Assembly (NCBI GenBank): GCA_958510825.1
Contig: OY294049.1
Span: 2,232,001-2,296,000 of the forward strand
DNA from: Brachypterus glaber
Lineage: Eukaryota > Arthropoda > Insecta > Coleoptera > Kateretidae
Direction of reading: 5' to 3'
DNA length: 64,000 nucleotides
A model generated the notes under the pieces. The model was not told the DNA's origin. It saw only the letters and a list, made by a program, of their open reading frames with translations, and did no database searches. Positions 44,835 to 55,789 of the stretch are shown here, in pieces. How positions within the stretch are numbered: the first letter of the stretch is position 1; the number at the start of each line of letters is the position of its first letter. The translations under genes were made by a program, and so were the position numbers.

Positions 44835-45104
44835 GGGAACGTTCAAGTATTACGTAACGCAAATTGTACCAACATTCATACACTTCATACCCCGGTTCTC
44901 GCGTTATTATATATTATAGAGATTTCATATTTTGGGTACCCCCCTAATAGGGGGTGTGCTACCCCCCTAATAGGGGGTGTGCTACCCCCCTAATAGGGGG
45001 TAGCCAAAATATGAAATCTCTACAGCCTTGAATAACGCGAGAACCGAGGTATGAAGTGTATGAATTTTGGTAAATTTTGCGTTACGTAATACTTGAACGT
45101 TCCC
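44835..45104. mobile_element. GGGAACGTTC MITE, full inverted-repeat form
   Basis: About 110-bp inverted arms starting GGGAACGTTCAAGTATTACG and ending with the reverse complement, flanked by TA on each side. The centre holds three tandem ACCCCCCTAATAGGGGG palindromes. It is the best preserved member of the family here. Confidence 0.85.
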
Positions 45105-45381
45105 TAAGGTGTACAATTGTTTTTTATCGAATTCTGAACAATTTTCAAAACATCCGTCTGTCTGTCTGTCCGTCCGTCCGTCAGTCCGTTAAAAAGTCTC
45201 TTTAAAAATAAAGTTATAGGTTGCACAACTTTTCAAAATATTGTAAACAATAGAAGAAAAAGTCCGATAAATTCCAAATTTTCAGAAAACATTACTTTGA
45301 TCACCTACCATACCTATTTAAAAAATATATAAAAACTTAATTTGGGCGCCACCACAGTATAAAAAATAAAGTGCGCCTACG

Positions 45382-45697
45382 ACAGACCTCACAACAAAAA
45401 CTAGACTTGCAATCTCCCTGTACAGAAAAGTGATGCCGGTATGTTGGCCGCCCTACTGTTCAAAATCTAGTGATTTTATTGTCTTAATGTTGATTTTTAC
45501 TGTCACTTTTTTTGAAAGAAGAAGAAGAAGAAGCCACTGACGCCTGCGCATTGCCGCGTCAGTAAGGATTGCAAACAGTTAAAATCAACCTTAAGACAAT
45601 AAAATCACTAGATTTTGAACAGTATGGCGGCAAACATACCGGCGTCACTTTTTTGTATAGGTAGATTGCCAGTCTAGTTTTTGTTGTGAGGTTCTGT
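45382..45697. mobile_element. Foldback MITE, CCTCACAACAAAAACTAGAC ends
   Basis: The left arm through AATCTCCCTGTA, GCCGGTATGTTGGCCGCC and CTGTTCAAAATCTAGTGATTT is mirrored on the right. A (GAA)n run and GACGC-rich loop separate the arms. No ORF. Confidence 0.8.
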
Positions 45698-47652
45698 GGC
45701 CCAAGAGCTCAATTTTAAATTACAGGTATTTTGGGATTTTCCCTCGGAAGTTTATCGATAAAATACGCAATGACCATCTGTTGTGAAGAGTATACTTGGA
45801 ATGCGAAACATTAAATATGTTTACGGCTTGTTTATAAGTAGGTACGCATTAATAACTTATTGAATGCCATCTAGCGTCAATGCTGCGTCATGTTTTCGTT
45901 AATAGGACTAAATATTTATAATTACACGTAATATAAATAGTTTTAAAATATGTAGGTTCCTACATGTAGGGTGAATAAACAAATTTGTAAAAACAAAAGG
46001 TATTTTTTGCGAGGTTGCCATTCAGGCCCGGCATGTATCTCTTTCTCTGTCTCATTGATGGGTAAAAAAGAGAAAGAAATACATATTCCTCTAACTTGGT
46101 TAATACCGGTTACCTCGCAAAAAATCCTTAAAATTTTCTTCGCAATAAAATCACGTAAAATAAAAATAAATAACATTGTAAGTATTTGCCCACGAAAACT
46201 ATTAGTTAAACTGAAATTAATACGTAGAAAATAATTGAATATTATACCCTAAAAATAGAAACTATTAGTTAAACTGAAACAGAAGGTAGGAAATGTCAAA
46301 ATAATTTTCACTGCTAATAATCTAAAAAACATTCGAATCTGTATTTGAAAACATGTAAACAGTATTTTCCTGTGTATTTAGCAAATAAATACTATTTACT
46401 GCAGATACAACTAGATTTAATCTGACCGTTTTCCATACGGCTGTAGATTTCATTATTACCCTTAACTAGTACCCGAAGCAGGAACTAATTTGACACACAG
46501 AACACCCCCCTTTCTGACACTAAGACTTGCACACTGCTCCAGATAGCACTAGTCAGGCCCGACCAGAGGGGGGTCAGAAGTGATTCTCCTCTGGCCCGGA
46601 GTTCTGAGAGGGCCCGGATTTGAATCGAATTCCTGAAATTCGGGAAAAGTTAAACATTCATCTGAAAATTTTTATTACGAACCATAATAATAATAATTTA
46701 ACAGAGGGGCCCGTAGGTTACTACCCCCGGGCCCCGATTTTCTCTCGACGGCCCTAGCCCTCGTACTTAATCAGGTACCATGTACTAGTGCCCGTCAATG
46801 GAACTAATCTGACAGTAAAACTTGTCAAACTGCTGCAGATTGTTGTTTCTCGAAAATTACAGTTCTGAACTAGTTGAAGCGTGCGCAGTTGCGATTGAGC
46901 ACTGCATCTGCACCGGTTCCGAACCACTTCAGAACTGCGATTTTCGAGAAAAACAACAAACCTATTAGTAGGTACTTAATCTGGAATTAGCACTTAATTT
47001 GGAACTAAATATATAGATATAATCTCTCCAACACTGTGGCTGCAGATATTTATTTAATACCCTGTTCTAGTGCCCGAAACTGGAACTAATGTGGGCATCT
47101 ATTCTTGACTTTCGGGGAGTAGAACGACTGATAAAACGAGTCTGAGGCTGTGATCGTGCTCTATTCGTTTCAACACTATGCGTCATATTCTATCAGCGGT
47201 TCTAATCCCTGAAAGTCAAGTGACAGTAAGACTTGCACACTGCTACAAATAACACCAGTACTTAAACTGGAACCATGTACTAGCACTCTACCTAATACTC
47301 TACTTAGTATAAATCTGTGGCTTGATTCTAAAAGGACCAATGTCACTTTGTCAATAGCAGCGTTTTCACATCAACTCTGATGTGATATTTTGAAAACGCT
47401 GCTATTGACAAATTGACATTGGCCCTTTTAGAACCAAGCCACAGAAATATTTCCATCAGAGTAATGCTTTCTGAAAATGTTTCATTTTAATTGGATTTTA
47501 ATCGGACTTAGCCTTTTATTCTTTAAAATTCTTTTGAAAATAACTTCATTACTTTTAAAGAGATTTCCCTAAAGCAATAGGGGTTTCCTCTCATCAATCA
47601 GACATTTCCTTTTTGCGTTAACAAAAAAAAAACGTGACAATTACATGTATTA
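45698..47652. other. Cluster of foldback elements, no gene
   Basis: Imperfect foldbacks at about 46000-46115 (TTTTTTGCGAGGT / ACCTCGCAAAAAA), 46815-46965 (TTGTTGTTTCTCGAAAAT / ATTTTCGAGAAAAACAAC), 47092-47222 (TTGACTTTCGGGGA / CCTGAAAGTCAA) and 47313-47452 (CTGTGGCTTGATTCTAAAAGG / CCTTTTAGAACCAAGCCACAG). A hAT-type CAGGCCCGACCAG...GGGCCC region spans 46553-46752. Short frames here fall in the arms. Confidence 0.55.
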
Positions 47653-47874
47653 TAGTCTGTTTCATCAAGCAAGAGAGTAAATTAAAAATCGCACAGTGAA
47701 TTTTATAAAAAACAGATTCGAATATTGGATGTGCGAATATACTGCGTAGTTTATTTTATAAAACATAACTCTATTCTATACACAAACATATACTATTCAA
47801 ACCTGTTGTAAAAATATTTACTTTGCGATTTTTAATTTACTCTCTTGCTTGATGAAACAGACCATAGTTCCAGC
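47653..47874. mobile_element. TA-flanked MITE with ~40-bp terminal repeats
   Basis: Arms starting TAGTCTGTTTCATCAAGCAA and running through AGTAAATTAAAAATCGC are mirrored on the right ending ...GATGAAACAGACCA, with TA on both sides, as for Tc1/mariner-type targets. A copy with one worn end is at 59190-59345, a fragment at 10838-10917. Confidence 0.8.
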
Positions 47875-48332
47875 TTGCTCATTAATTTCTATGACCTTAC
47901 CTATTCTTCTTTCTGCTTCTTTTCCATCATCCACACTATCTAAAGAGTTATGCGTATAGTGCTTCTTTATCACAGCTTTAGCTGCTTCTGGATAAATATT
48001 CAAATATTGTACAGCATTTTTATCTTTCACGTTTTTAGCCAAACAAGGTGATTGATCATTTACCAAAAAGTACTGATGTCATTTAGTAATTTAAAATACT
48101 CTTGTTTGGTCTTTTCTTAAAAAAATGTTTGTGCTTGTCTGTAGCCTTCTATAAATCTTTTGCACGTGAGAGCTTTGGGTAATATCAATTGTTTTGACAA
48201 TATGACATCCTTGTATCGAAAAAAAATGCATAACCTCAAATAATTGTAGGAGGCTTCTGGTAGCATCTCAGCGTTGACAAACAATCTGCATGCAAGTCGA
48301 ATTAACCTAAAATTTATCATTTTGACATACAA
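47875..48332 (-). pseudogene. Possible decayed coding fragment, unidentified
   Basis: Two open minus-strand stretches, 48332-48117 (71 codons, ...PEASYNYLRLCIFFRYKD...) and 48066-47875, read like soluble protein (KNAVQYLNIYPEAAKAVIKK) and are separated by about 50 bp with a stop and a frame change. The second runs into the MITE arm. I recognise no family. It could be chance or the remnant of a retrocopied or transposon gene. Confidence 0.25.
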
Positions 48333-48882
48333 TCAATTGTTTTTTTAGTCATTAGAAGAATGTCGCTCTATTAATATCGGGTATCCTAAATGCACCATAA
48401 TTTTTTAAAATAACTCCTCATAAAAGTAGATTAAAACATATTGCCACAGTCAAAGGTCATGCAACAAAGCCTATTGTATGAGGGTATACACAAGCGACTG
48501 ACAAATTAAAAGGCCAAAAATGTAAATGACCCAATTAATAAATATTAACTACATGTAGGTACGACTACTTTAGTTACAACAAAAGTCTGTTTTTAATTGA
48601 TCTTATTATAACGTGGGTGACTAGTTCTCTCTATGCTTTAAAAAAATACTAATCAAACGTATTTTCTTTAAATAGATCTAGTACGAGCCAGTTATAGTAT
48701 ATCGTTACTAATTTGTTGCAATTGTTTTAAAAATACAGTTGATGACAATATCAATTACTGGTACTTACACATTTGCAGATAGGTAGGTACCAAGTATAGT
48801 AGATGACTTTTAGCTAAAAGTCGAAACTAAAGATTATTACTAATGATTCGGAAAACAGAGTTAACCCTTTACTGGTATGGCG

Positions 48883-50052
48883 TAGGGACCCTAAATAAAG
48901 TGACATTTAACTTCACACAAAGGGTTGAGACACGCTTTGATTTTGAGGTTAAAATGGCAACCAAGCACTAGTATTGTTAAACAATGAAATACAATGGTTT
49001 TATCCAAAGTGCTTTGGTGCCAAATCTAAATCTAGTTATAATTATGTCTAAATTTAATACAATTCTGTCAGATACAAAATCTGAGGTTATAGTTAAATGT
49101 CAATCCCAACAGAGGCGTCGATATTAATTAATATAATAATATTGTCATATTTAAGTGTCAGTGTCAAACTGAATATTTGGTCATCAAATTTATTTATTTA
49201 CGAAATTATGGTTTATAGTTTTATTATTGTACTTTTTTAAAGTGCCTACGAAAATACCTGTACAATTTAAATCAAGATTTACTTATGGAATATACTGAAT
49301 ATCTTTAATCAAAAGCATTTCTATTTGGTTTTTGTTGAATGTACCTCCCAATGATAAAATTAAATTATTATATTGATTTTTGAGCAAATTTTGATTATTT
49401 TTCAAACTAAAATTTTCTTCTTCCAAGGTTTTTATGTATATATTAAGTGCTTTAAATTTTTCTTCATTTTCTACAAGTATTTTCTCAATTTCCAAAATAT
49501 TTTTATCTTTCTCCAAAATAATTTGTTCCTTTTCAAAAATAATTTTTTCATAATTCGATAATTTAGAATGAATTTGATTACCATCTAGAACATTTAATTT
49601 TCTATTAAAACTACAATTTTTTTGAATTTTTGGAATTGCGGTTTCTTTTAATTTTAAAATAAAATCTTCCTCTGAAAAGTGTGCCTACAAAAGTAACAAA
49701 TTTAAAAATTTTAAAGTTCATTTTTTCATATTTTTACTTCGCAAATTTTTGATTTATCGAAAATCTTCCAATTCGGAAGATACATGCTTCTTTTCCATTC
49801 ATTTAATAATGCATTGCATTTGGGGAATGGAAATAATATATATCCTGCATGGATAGAATTACGACAGTTTACCACTGAACATTGTCGTGACATTTTTTCA
49901 AAAAACACGTCTATGGATATTTTGACAAGTAATGTCACTTCTACTATACCAATAGTGCCAATTCGCAAAAAAAACATAACCCTGCAGAAATTACTAAATT
50001 GGTGTCTCAACCCTTTGTGTGAAGTTAAATGTCACTTTATTTAGGGTCCCTA
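48883..50052 (-). mobile_element. P-like DNA transposon, 51-bp TIRs, TSD GTATGGCG
   Basis: Positions 48883-48933 and 50002-50052 are exact inverted copies starting TAGGGACCCTAAATAAAG. GTATGGCG lies directly outside both ends (48875-48882 and 50053-50060). An 8-bp duplication together with a THAP-domain gene is the signature of the P superfamily. The perfect ends and perfect duplication imply a recent insertion. The element is 1170 bp, has one gene (minus strand) and lacks the GTPase-like insertion and catalytic domains of a full P transposase, so it cannot move by itself. Confidence 0.85.
49283..49893 (-). CDS. THAP-domain/coiled-coil protein of the P-like element (2 exons)
   Basis: Exons 49893-49738 and 49684-49283 join in phase 0 over a 53-bp intron (GTAAAA donor, TTTTGTAG acceptor) into 185 residues. 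The N-terminus is a complete THAP zinc finger: C5-x4-C10, C51-x2-H54 as zinc ligands, FPFP at 21-24, W33, F55, and TAIPKI at 67-72 in place of the AVPTIF box with its proline. The intron falls between C51 and H54. From about residue 95 to 155 the chain is rich in E/K with I/L at heptad spacing (ILEKDKNILEIEKILVENEE), a predicted coiled coil. No RNase-H-like catalytic part follows. The ATG with AAAA upstream places the finger at the extreme N-terminus; an in-frame ATG 28 codons earlier is less likely. AATAAA-type signals (minus strand) lie near 49190. THAP plus dimerising coil without catalysis is the layout of the 207-residue KP repressor of Drosophila P; repression here is inference. Confidence 0.87.
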
Positions 50053-50383
50053 GTATGGCGGGGTCAATTTTGACCGAAAAAAATAAAACCATTTTGAACT
50101 ACCCTGTATTATATTTTTGTGGGAAAATTTTTTTAACCATATTTTTTCTAATTTTTGGTAATTGATTTCTTTTTTATGGTTTACTATTTTTTTATTTTGT
50201 TTGCAAAAAATGGACGAGTTAAGGGTTAAAAACAGGGCTTAGCGTTAAACAAAGATTAAAAAAAAAAATTAAAAAGTTGAAAAAAGAGAAATTTCTTGAC
50301 AAAAGTATAAGAAAACAAAGCTTAAAATTATTATGTTTTTTTTTGTTTAGTGGTTTAGTATAATACTATAATAATTATACTGG

Positions 50384-51070
50384 GTTATTCTTTTAAATGG
50401 TATACTCCCCATAACTTTTGAACGGAATGAGACAAAAACTTCAAATATGAAATATCTAAATCACATAATAAAGATTATTATTTATATTATTATATTTTTC
50501 AACTTTTTATTCGTTAAGGTGGCGCCAGGGGGCAATGGGGAACAATATTTGAAAGGCACCCTAGGTCTTGAATAACTTCATTTTAAAGAGATTAAAATTC
50601 TCTATTTAACTGTGTAACTATAAATTTTCTTCGTCTTTTTTTCTTTGAAATTATTAATTTTTTTTTTTATATATTTTGCATAAATATTAAAACTTTTACA
50701 TGAAAATGATAAATAATTAGTTTTAACATGATAATACACATAATTTCCAAAATTAATTTTTCAAAAAATAATGAAAATTTCATCAATTTTGACGAAAAAG
50801 AAAGTATTGAAAAAAATATTAAAAAATAAATAGCTACATGGTTGAATAGAGAATTTGAAGCTTTTTAAAATGACGTATCACAAGACCTAGGTAGCCATTT
50901 AAAATATTGTCCACCACTGCCCCCCTGGCGCCGCCTTACCGAATAAAAATTGGAAAAAATGACAAATGATAGTTTTTGTTGTGTGATATGCATATTCTAA
51001 ATATAAAGTTTATATCTCATCCCGTTCAAAAGTTACGGTGGTTATACCATTTAAATGAATAACCCTGTAT
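50384..51070. mobile_element. Long foldback element, GGGTTATTC ends
   Basis: Left GGGTTATTC-TTTAAATGGTATA, AACTTTTGAACGG and GGTGGCGCCAGGGGG, right CCCCCTGGCGCCGCC, CCGTTCAAAAGTTACGG and TATACCATTTAAATGAATAACCC; about 690 bp with long imperfect arms. A truncated left end of the same family is at 63482-63543. No ORF. Confidence 0.75.
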
Positions 51071-51489
51071 TTTTACATAATTTTAAATTTATTGTATTTC
51101 TGTTACATTGGAACGCAACACAAGCTTGCTTGGAGCGTTCCAAAATAATTTTCTATATATAATGTAAAATAATATAATGATATGAATTAAATAAATAAAT
51201 AAAAGAAATTATATCGATCTTTTCAAGTGGTATGAAATTTCAGCGCTCTATTTTTACTAAGTCTTGGTAACCAAGATATAAGTTTATCTTTTGTTTAGCA
51301 TAAATGTTATGGTAAAACAAAACACAATCGTAAAGGCAGACCATATTTCCTTATTTATTGCGATTAGTTTGTAACAATTGAAATAAATGCAGAAACTGAA
51401 TCATATTTGGATTGCGCTTATCAATAATGAGATCATTTCAAAAAAAATTTTGTTAAGGGTCTTTTGAATAAAAAAAAACTAAATACATA

Positions 51490-51944
51490 CAGTGCGATTA
51501 TAAAGTGCCGAACAGTTTGAAAAGAAAATATTCTTTGTTTGAAGCCACGNNNNNNNNNNNNNNNNNNNNNNNNNNNNNNNNNNNNNNNNNNNNNNNNNNN
51601 NNNNNNNNNNNNNNNNNNNNNNNNNNNNNNNNNNNNNNNNNNNNNNNNNNNNNNNNNNNNNNNNNNNNNNNNNNNNNNNNNNNNNNNNNNNNNNNNNNNN
51701 NNNNNNNNNNNNNNNNNNNNNNNNNNNNNNNNNNNNNNNNNNNNNNNNNAGTGCCGAACAGTTTGAAAAGAAAATATTCTTCGTTTGAAGCCACGCCTCT
51801 GTTAGAGTTGTGCTCGACAAGCCCATGTGATTGCTATGTACAACAGCTCGGTGGCCAGTAAAACGCACACAGCTTTCTTGCATTTTACTCATCGCTAATG
51901 CCAGTTTTCCATTAAAAAGTGTTCGGCACTTTATAATCGCACGG
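51490..51944. mobile_element. TA-flanked mariner-like MITE interrupted by an N gap
   Basis: Starts CAGTGCGATTATAAAGTGCC after TA and ends GGCACTTTATAATCGCACGG before TA, so a 25-bp terminal repeat with a TA target as in Tc1/mariner. No transposase is recognisable in what remains. Confidence 0.7.
51550..51749. other. Assembly gap (200 N)
   Basis: Exactly 200 N. The ~45 bases before the gap (AGTGCCGAACAGTTTGAAAA...GAAGCCACG) recur immediately after it with one difference, so the two contig ends probably overlap or the repeat was collapsed. Confidence 0.97.
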
Positions 51945-52014
51945 TAGTCTGAATTTCATCGTTCGGATTACCGCATTATTCGCATTATCGAAGATTCGGT
52001 TTATCGAGACACTA

Positions 52015-52065
<51 letters not shown>

Positions 52066-52075
52066 ATATATATTA
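51945..52075. mobile_element. pogo/Tigger-like end plus (AT)n microsatellite
   Basis: Reading leftward from 52018: CAGTAGTGTCTCGATAAACC, GAATCTTCGATAATGCGAAT, a form close to pogo/Tigger termini (CAGT...CCTCGATAA.CCG). The rightward flank is a ~55-bp AT dinucleotide run. The opposite end of the element was not found. Confidence 0.5.
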
Positions 52076-52844
52076 CTTTTAAAGGAGTTTTAATAAATCG
52101 ATGGCTAAGTACTAGTAGTATCATTTTTTTAAAATAAATTGAAAGGAAAAGGATAGGAAAAAGATATACATACCGCAGTGACTACGGTTAACCAAACAAA
52201 AAAAAATACAAAATCGGTAATGGTTTTTCTTAAAAAAGTTACAAGGTTAACCCTATAAGGAAAGTGGATGTGATGGATAAAGGTTTGACCACGATTTTTT
52301 AGTTTCCAAGTCATTACGAAGACAATAATAATAATAAAATAAACTCGAATAACAAAAACTATAATTGACAACTAAGATTCTAGAGTAACGCAGAGCGTCG
52401 TAAATTTAGTGCGCTGCGATCGCTTTTTCTGTTTCATCTTTGGTCTTGATCCACCGGTGGACTAAGGTCTGAGCGATACCTAAAAATGGAAACAATTCAG
52501 CTTTTTTATGCTAGCATTATAAAAATTGGTGTAGGGAGGTATTTTAGAATGCTAAAACCGAATATGGCATTAAAAATTCAAAATGGCGGGTCTAATATGG
52601 CCTCTATAATAGTTAAAATAAAGTTTTACTTTAAATTGGTAATGTGCTTTTTGGGTTGCTTAAATCCCGTTTGACAATAAGAATAAAAAATATACAATGA
52701 CTTATTCAAAATGGCGTCAATAATCCTTAAATTTGAAACTTTGACCTTTTTTTATTTTTTTTTGCACATGAATAGGTATATTTTTTTGATTACGGTTTTA
52801 TTTAATTTTTATGATTTTATCGATTTTTAATTGTTGTCAATTAA
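52076..52844. other. Intergenic/intronic, no supported gene
   Basis: Small frames with no domains. TCAAAATGGCG-type motifs at 52577 and 52707 herald the tandem repeat that follows. Confidence 0.35.
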
Positions 52845-53195
52845 CTACATACCAAATTTCATGTTTCTACGACCTCCCGTTCGAAAGATATTACATGTAC
52901 AGATCGGCCATCTTGTTTTTTTTGTTTTGTTAATTTTCGTTTGTCATTACATACCACCCTACATACCTAATTTCAAGTTTCTACGACCTCCCTTCGAAAT
53001 ATATGACTTTGAGAGATCGGCCATCTTGTTTTTTTTTATTTTGTTGATTTTTGTTTTTCATTGTACTCCTACATACCGTATTTCAAGTTTCTACGACCTC
53101 CAGTTCGAAAAATGTCACTTTTACAGGTCCGCCATCTTGTTTTTGTTAATTTTCGTTTGTCATTGTCCTCCTACATACCGAATTTCGAAGGGGAG
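52845..53195. repeat. Degenerate ~110-bp tandem repeat, 3+ copies
   Basis: CTACATACC-AATTTCAAGTTTCTACGACCTCC begins at 52845, 52969 and 53079 and a partial one at 53171, each followed by GATCGGCCATCTTGTTTTT. The 153-codon frame across it is open only because the repeat lacks stops in that frame. Confidence 0.85.
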
Positions 53196-53756
53196 GTACA
53201 AGTATTGCGTAAGAGAATATACCATTTATAAAGTGAAAATTTATACGAAATTTTTAAAATCATTTTTAATTTTGAATCAGTCTCAGGCATAAAGTAGGTA
53301 CTCAATAAATTGATTTCATATTTATGCTAAACCTAGTTTAACTATCCATAATTATCAGAGTTGATACTTTCATTACAATAACAGGGTCGGACAACAGGAA
53401 TTTTAAATTATTTCTAACTTTTGGTGAGTTTCCTTAATACATACCTATGCGGATTATATGTTTGTATACATATAAAAAATGTCTAAATTAAAATGTAAAG
53501 GGTAGGGCATATCGCAAGGTTGAAAAATGGAAGGTGGACAAAGAAGTTAAAATGGCGGCCAAGAGCCGTAGTCGGGGTAGATATTCTACTAGATGGACAA
53601 ACGATTTAAAAAGACTATCAACTAAATGGGTTGCAAGCTCACAAGATAGGTGGAGTTTTGAAGAAGTGGAATGGAGTGGCTAAGTGGTAATGGTGATTGC
53701 AATATTCACAATGAACCTGAACCGTAGATACGGCGATTTCATTTGTTACACATCTG
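53196..53756. other. Intergenic/intronic, retroelement-like debris
   Basis: At 53500-53700 the strand reads GGTAGGGCATATCGCAAGG...GGAGGTGG-like words (ATGGAAGGTGGACAAAG, AAATGGCGGCCAAG, GGTGGAGTTTTGAAG) reminiscent of a non-LTR retrotransposon 3' end, but frames are broken and I cannot place it. Confidence 0.25.
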
Positions 53757-53919
53757 CATAGAAAAAACGGATTCCTTGAACCAAGGACCCGTGTCTTTGG
53801 ATATGTTCAAAGCCATATTCTCTTGTTTCAAGGCTGGCATTTTCTTCAAACAAGAGAATATGGCTTGGAACATATACAAAGACACGTGTCCTTGGTTCAA
53901 GGAATCCGTTTTTTCTATG
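53757..53919. repeat. Long near-perfect hairpin (~75-bp arms)
   Basis: The left arm from CATAGAAAAAACGGATTCC to CAAGAGAATATGG-type sequence is mirrored on the right with few mismatches (e.g. GACCCGTGTC against GACACGTGTC) around a ~12-bp loop. Could be a miniature foldback transposon or the source of a long hairpin RNA. Confidence 0.8.
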
Positions 53920-54656
53920 TGGAACCGGGGAATAACATATTTGGTAAATTTATTGATAACTTCCCAATGACAAGATAAGTAGTTGAAGTAGGCAACAGAG
54001 TGTCCTAATTTTATTTAAAAATATAGGGAACCTCGGAGAGCTAGACCCATATTTTGCAAAATCAATTTTTAAAATATTATTAAATATACATTATACCATC
54101 GCTCACTTTTTGGTTTCAATTTTGCAGAATTGAGTTTTCCAGCCTAACGATGGTTGCTGCAAATCGTTTATTTGGTTTATTGTTTTTTGTTATGGTTTTC
54201 CTTATCCGCAAAACTGGAGTAAAAAGATTGAGTCATAATAAAGCGATAATAAAATTGCATTTTATCGCAAAATGATAATTGTTGAGACACGTATTTGCAA
54301 TGTAGTTCAAAATATTTTCTTTGTTTCGGCACGTACGACTATTGTATCTCTATAATAATGTTAACCACATAATTTTAGTATTTACATTAATGTAAACGTA
54401 TCAATTTAATTAATTAAATGATATGTATAAAATTATTTGCCATTGTCAGTAATCACTTTGTTAAGAAAGCTATCCGCAATATAATTTTAATATTTTCTTT
54501 ATACTGTCTTATGTAAAATGCATTTGGTTTTGCTTTTCATAAATCAATTTTAACCTTAAAACAATAATGATTAAAGAAAAATCACAATTTTATTAAGAGG
54601 TTCCGTTTCGACCGCGAAACTGGGAACACGTATACTTTGGGCGGCTTAAAACCACA
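53920..54656. other. Intergenic/intronic, no supported gene
   Basis: AT-rich, no domain-bearing frame and no repeat that I could pair elsewhere in the window. Confidence 0.4.
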
Positions 54657-55068
54657 ATGGCGATTTCTCCCGTTAGATTAGACAGGGACAAAAGTTCTAC
54701 CCAAAAAGGATAGAAGACATACATAAACTCCCACTTCCACCCAACCAAACAAATTCTGTATTTGTTCTTTGTTGAACAAATACAATATTTACTTGGCCGG
54801 GCGAAAAGGGTAACTATAGTATTTTTATTAAAGAAATTACTGGCGCCATCTAAATTTTAGTAGAATTATCTTATTCTACAGATTCACATTAGCTACGTTC
54901 GTTCGTGCCGTTCAGTGCTACACTTTCCGGCCAAACAAATAAATACTGTATTTGTTGTATGAAAAACAAATACAGTATTTATTTGGTTGGTTGGAAAGTG
55001 TAGCACAAATGAGATAGAGATAGGGTAGACGTCTTTTGTTTCATAATTCTAGTTGTAGAGATCTCCAT
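54657..55068. mobile_element. ATGGCGATTTCTCC MITE, long form (second copy)
   Basis: Same 412-bp element as 19144-19555, ending GAGATCTCCAT, with the same internal hairpin (AAATAAATACTGTATTTGTT mirrored). Confidence 0.8.
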
Positions 55069-55272
55069 TTGGTATCTTTTGTGTAAAATATTTAGAAGAA
55101 ATTAACGCTTGTAGCCGACTTAAATGATGATCAATGCCATTAAAATAACTGTGAATAAATTATTTCGTTCAGATTTAAATAATAATTAACTTTTTTGTCG
55201 TTCGTCCATTTCATATCGATACAATTGTATGCCATTGTCAGTAATAAGCAGTAGCCGACGTATTTCCAGTTG

Positions 55273-55789
55273 TAGTCCAGTCTTCAGGTCAATAAAAGAG
55301 GCTTTACCAGGAAATAATTCCGGGAGTTTTGATTTTCGGTTTATTGGGTAGGGTTAATGGCCGCAAATAAAAAAACAATTTTGCGACGTTAAACTCGATT
55401 TAGAACTGTCATTTTTTCAACGTGTTTTTCACAAAAAACGGATTTTTAAAATATTTCTAAACGTTACACTATACGTTTTTAGATTTTTAACGTCGAAGTC
55501 GAAAAACCAAAGTTTTTCTTTATCGTCGGTTAGGCATGCCCCTGAGAACATTTTGGGTGAAAATTAAATCTATCTGGCACTTTCTTTTTAATTTACGTAA
55601 AATTATTTTTTTTTCAAAAGTTTTTTGTTCTAGGATGCACCGATCTTGGGAAAAATAAGTTAAAAAAATTAGTTCAATGTCGCAAAATTATTTATTTGCG
55701 CCCTTAAACCCTACCTAATAAACCAAAAATCCAAACTCCCTGAATTATTTCCAGGTAAAGCCTCTTTTGTTAACTTGAAGACTGGACTA
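55273..55789. mobile_element. Foldback MITE, TAGTCCAGTCTTCA ends
   Basis: Arms of about 110 bp: TAGTCCAGTCTTCA, AAGAGGCTTTACC, GAAATAATTCCGGGAGTTT, GGTTTATTGGGTAGGG on the left and the reverse order on the right, ending TGAAGACTGGACTA. A worn half-copy lies in sororin intron 3 at 6480-6612. Confidence 0.8.

Noticed and set aside
47818..48332. Intact small gene
   Set aside because: The two open parts are in different frames with a stop between, and the end overlaps a MITE arm; kept only as a low-confidence remnant.
51479..51892. Frames of 75-137 codons
   Set aside because: They read through the N gap and have no real sequence in the middle.
52831..53292. 153-codon open frame
   Set aside because: It lies over a three-copy tandem repeat; the protein is just the repeat translated, with no domain and no splice context.
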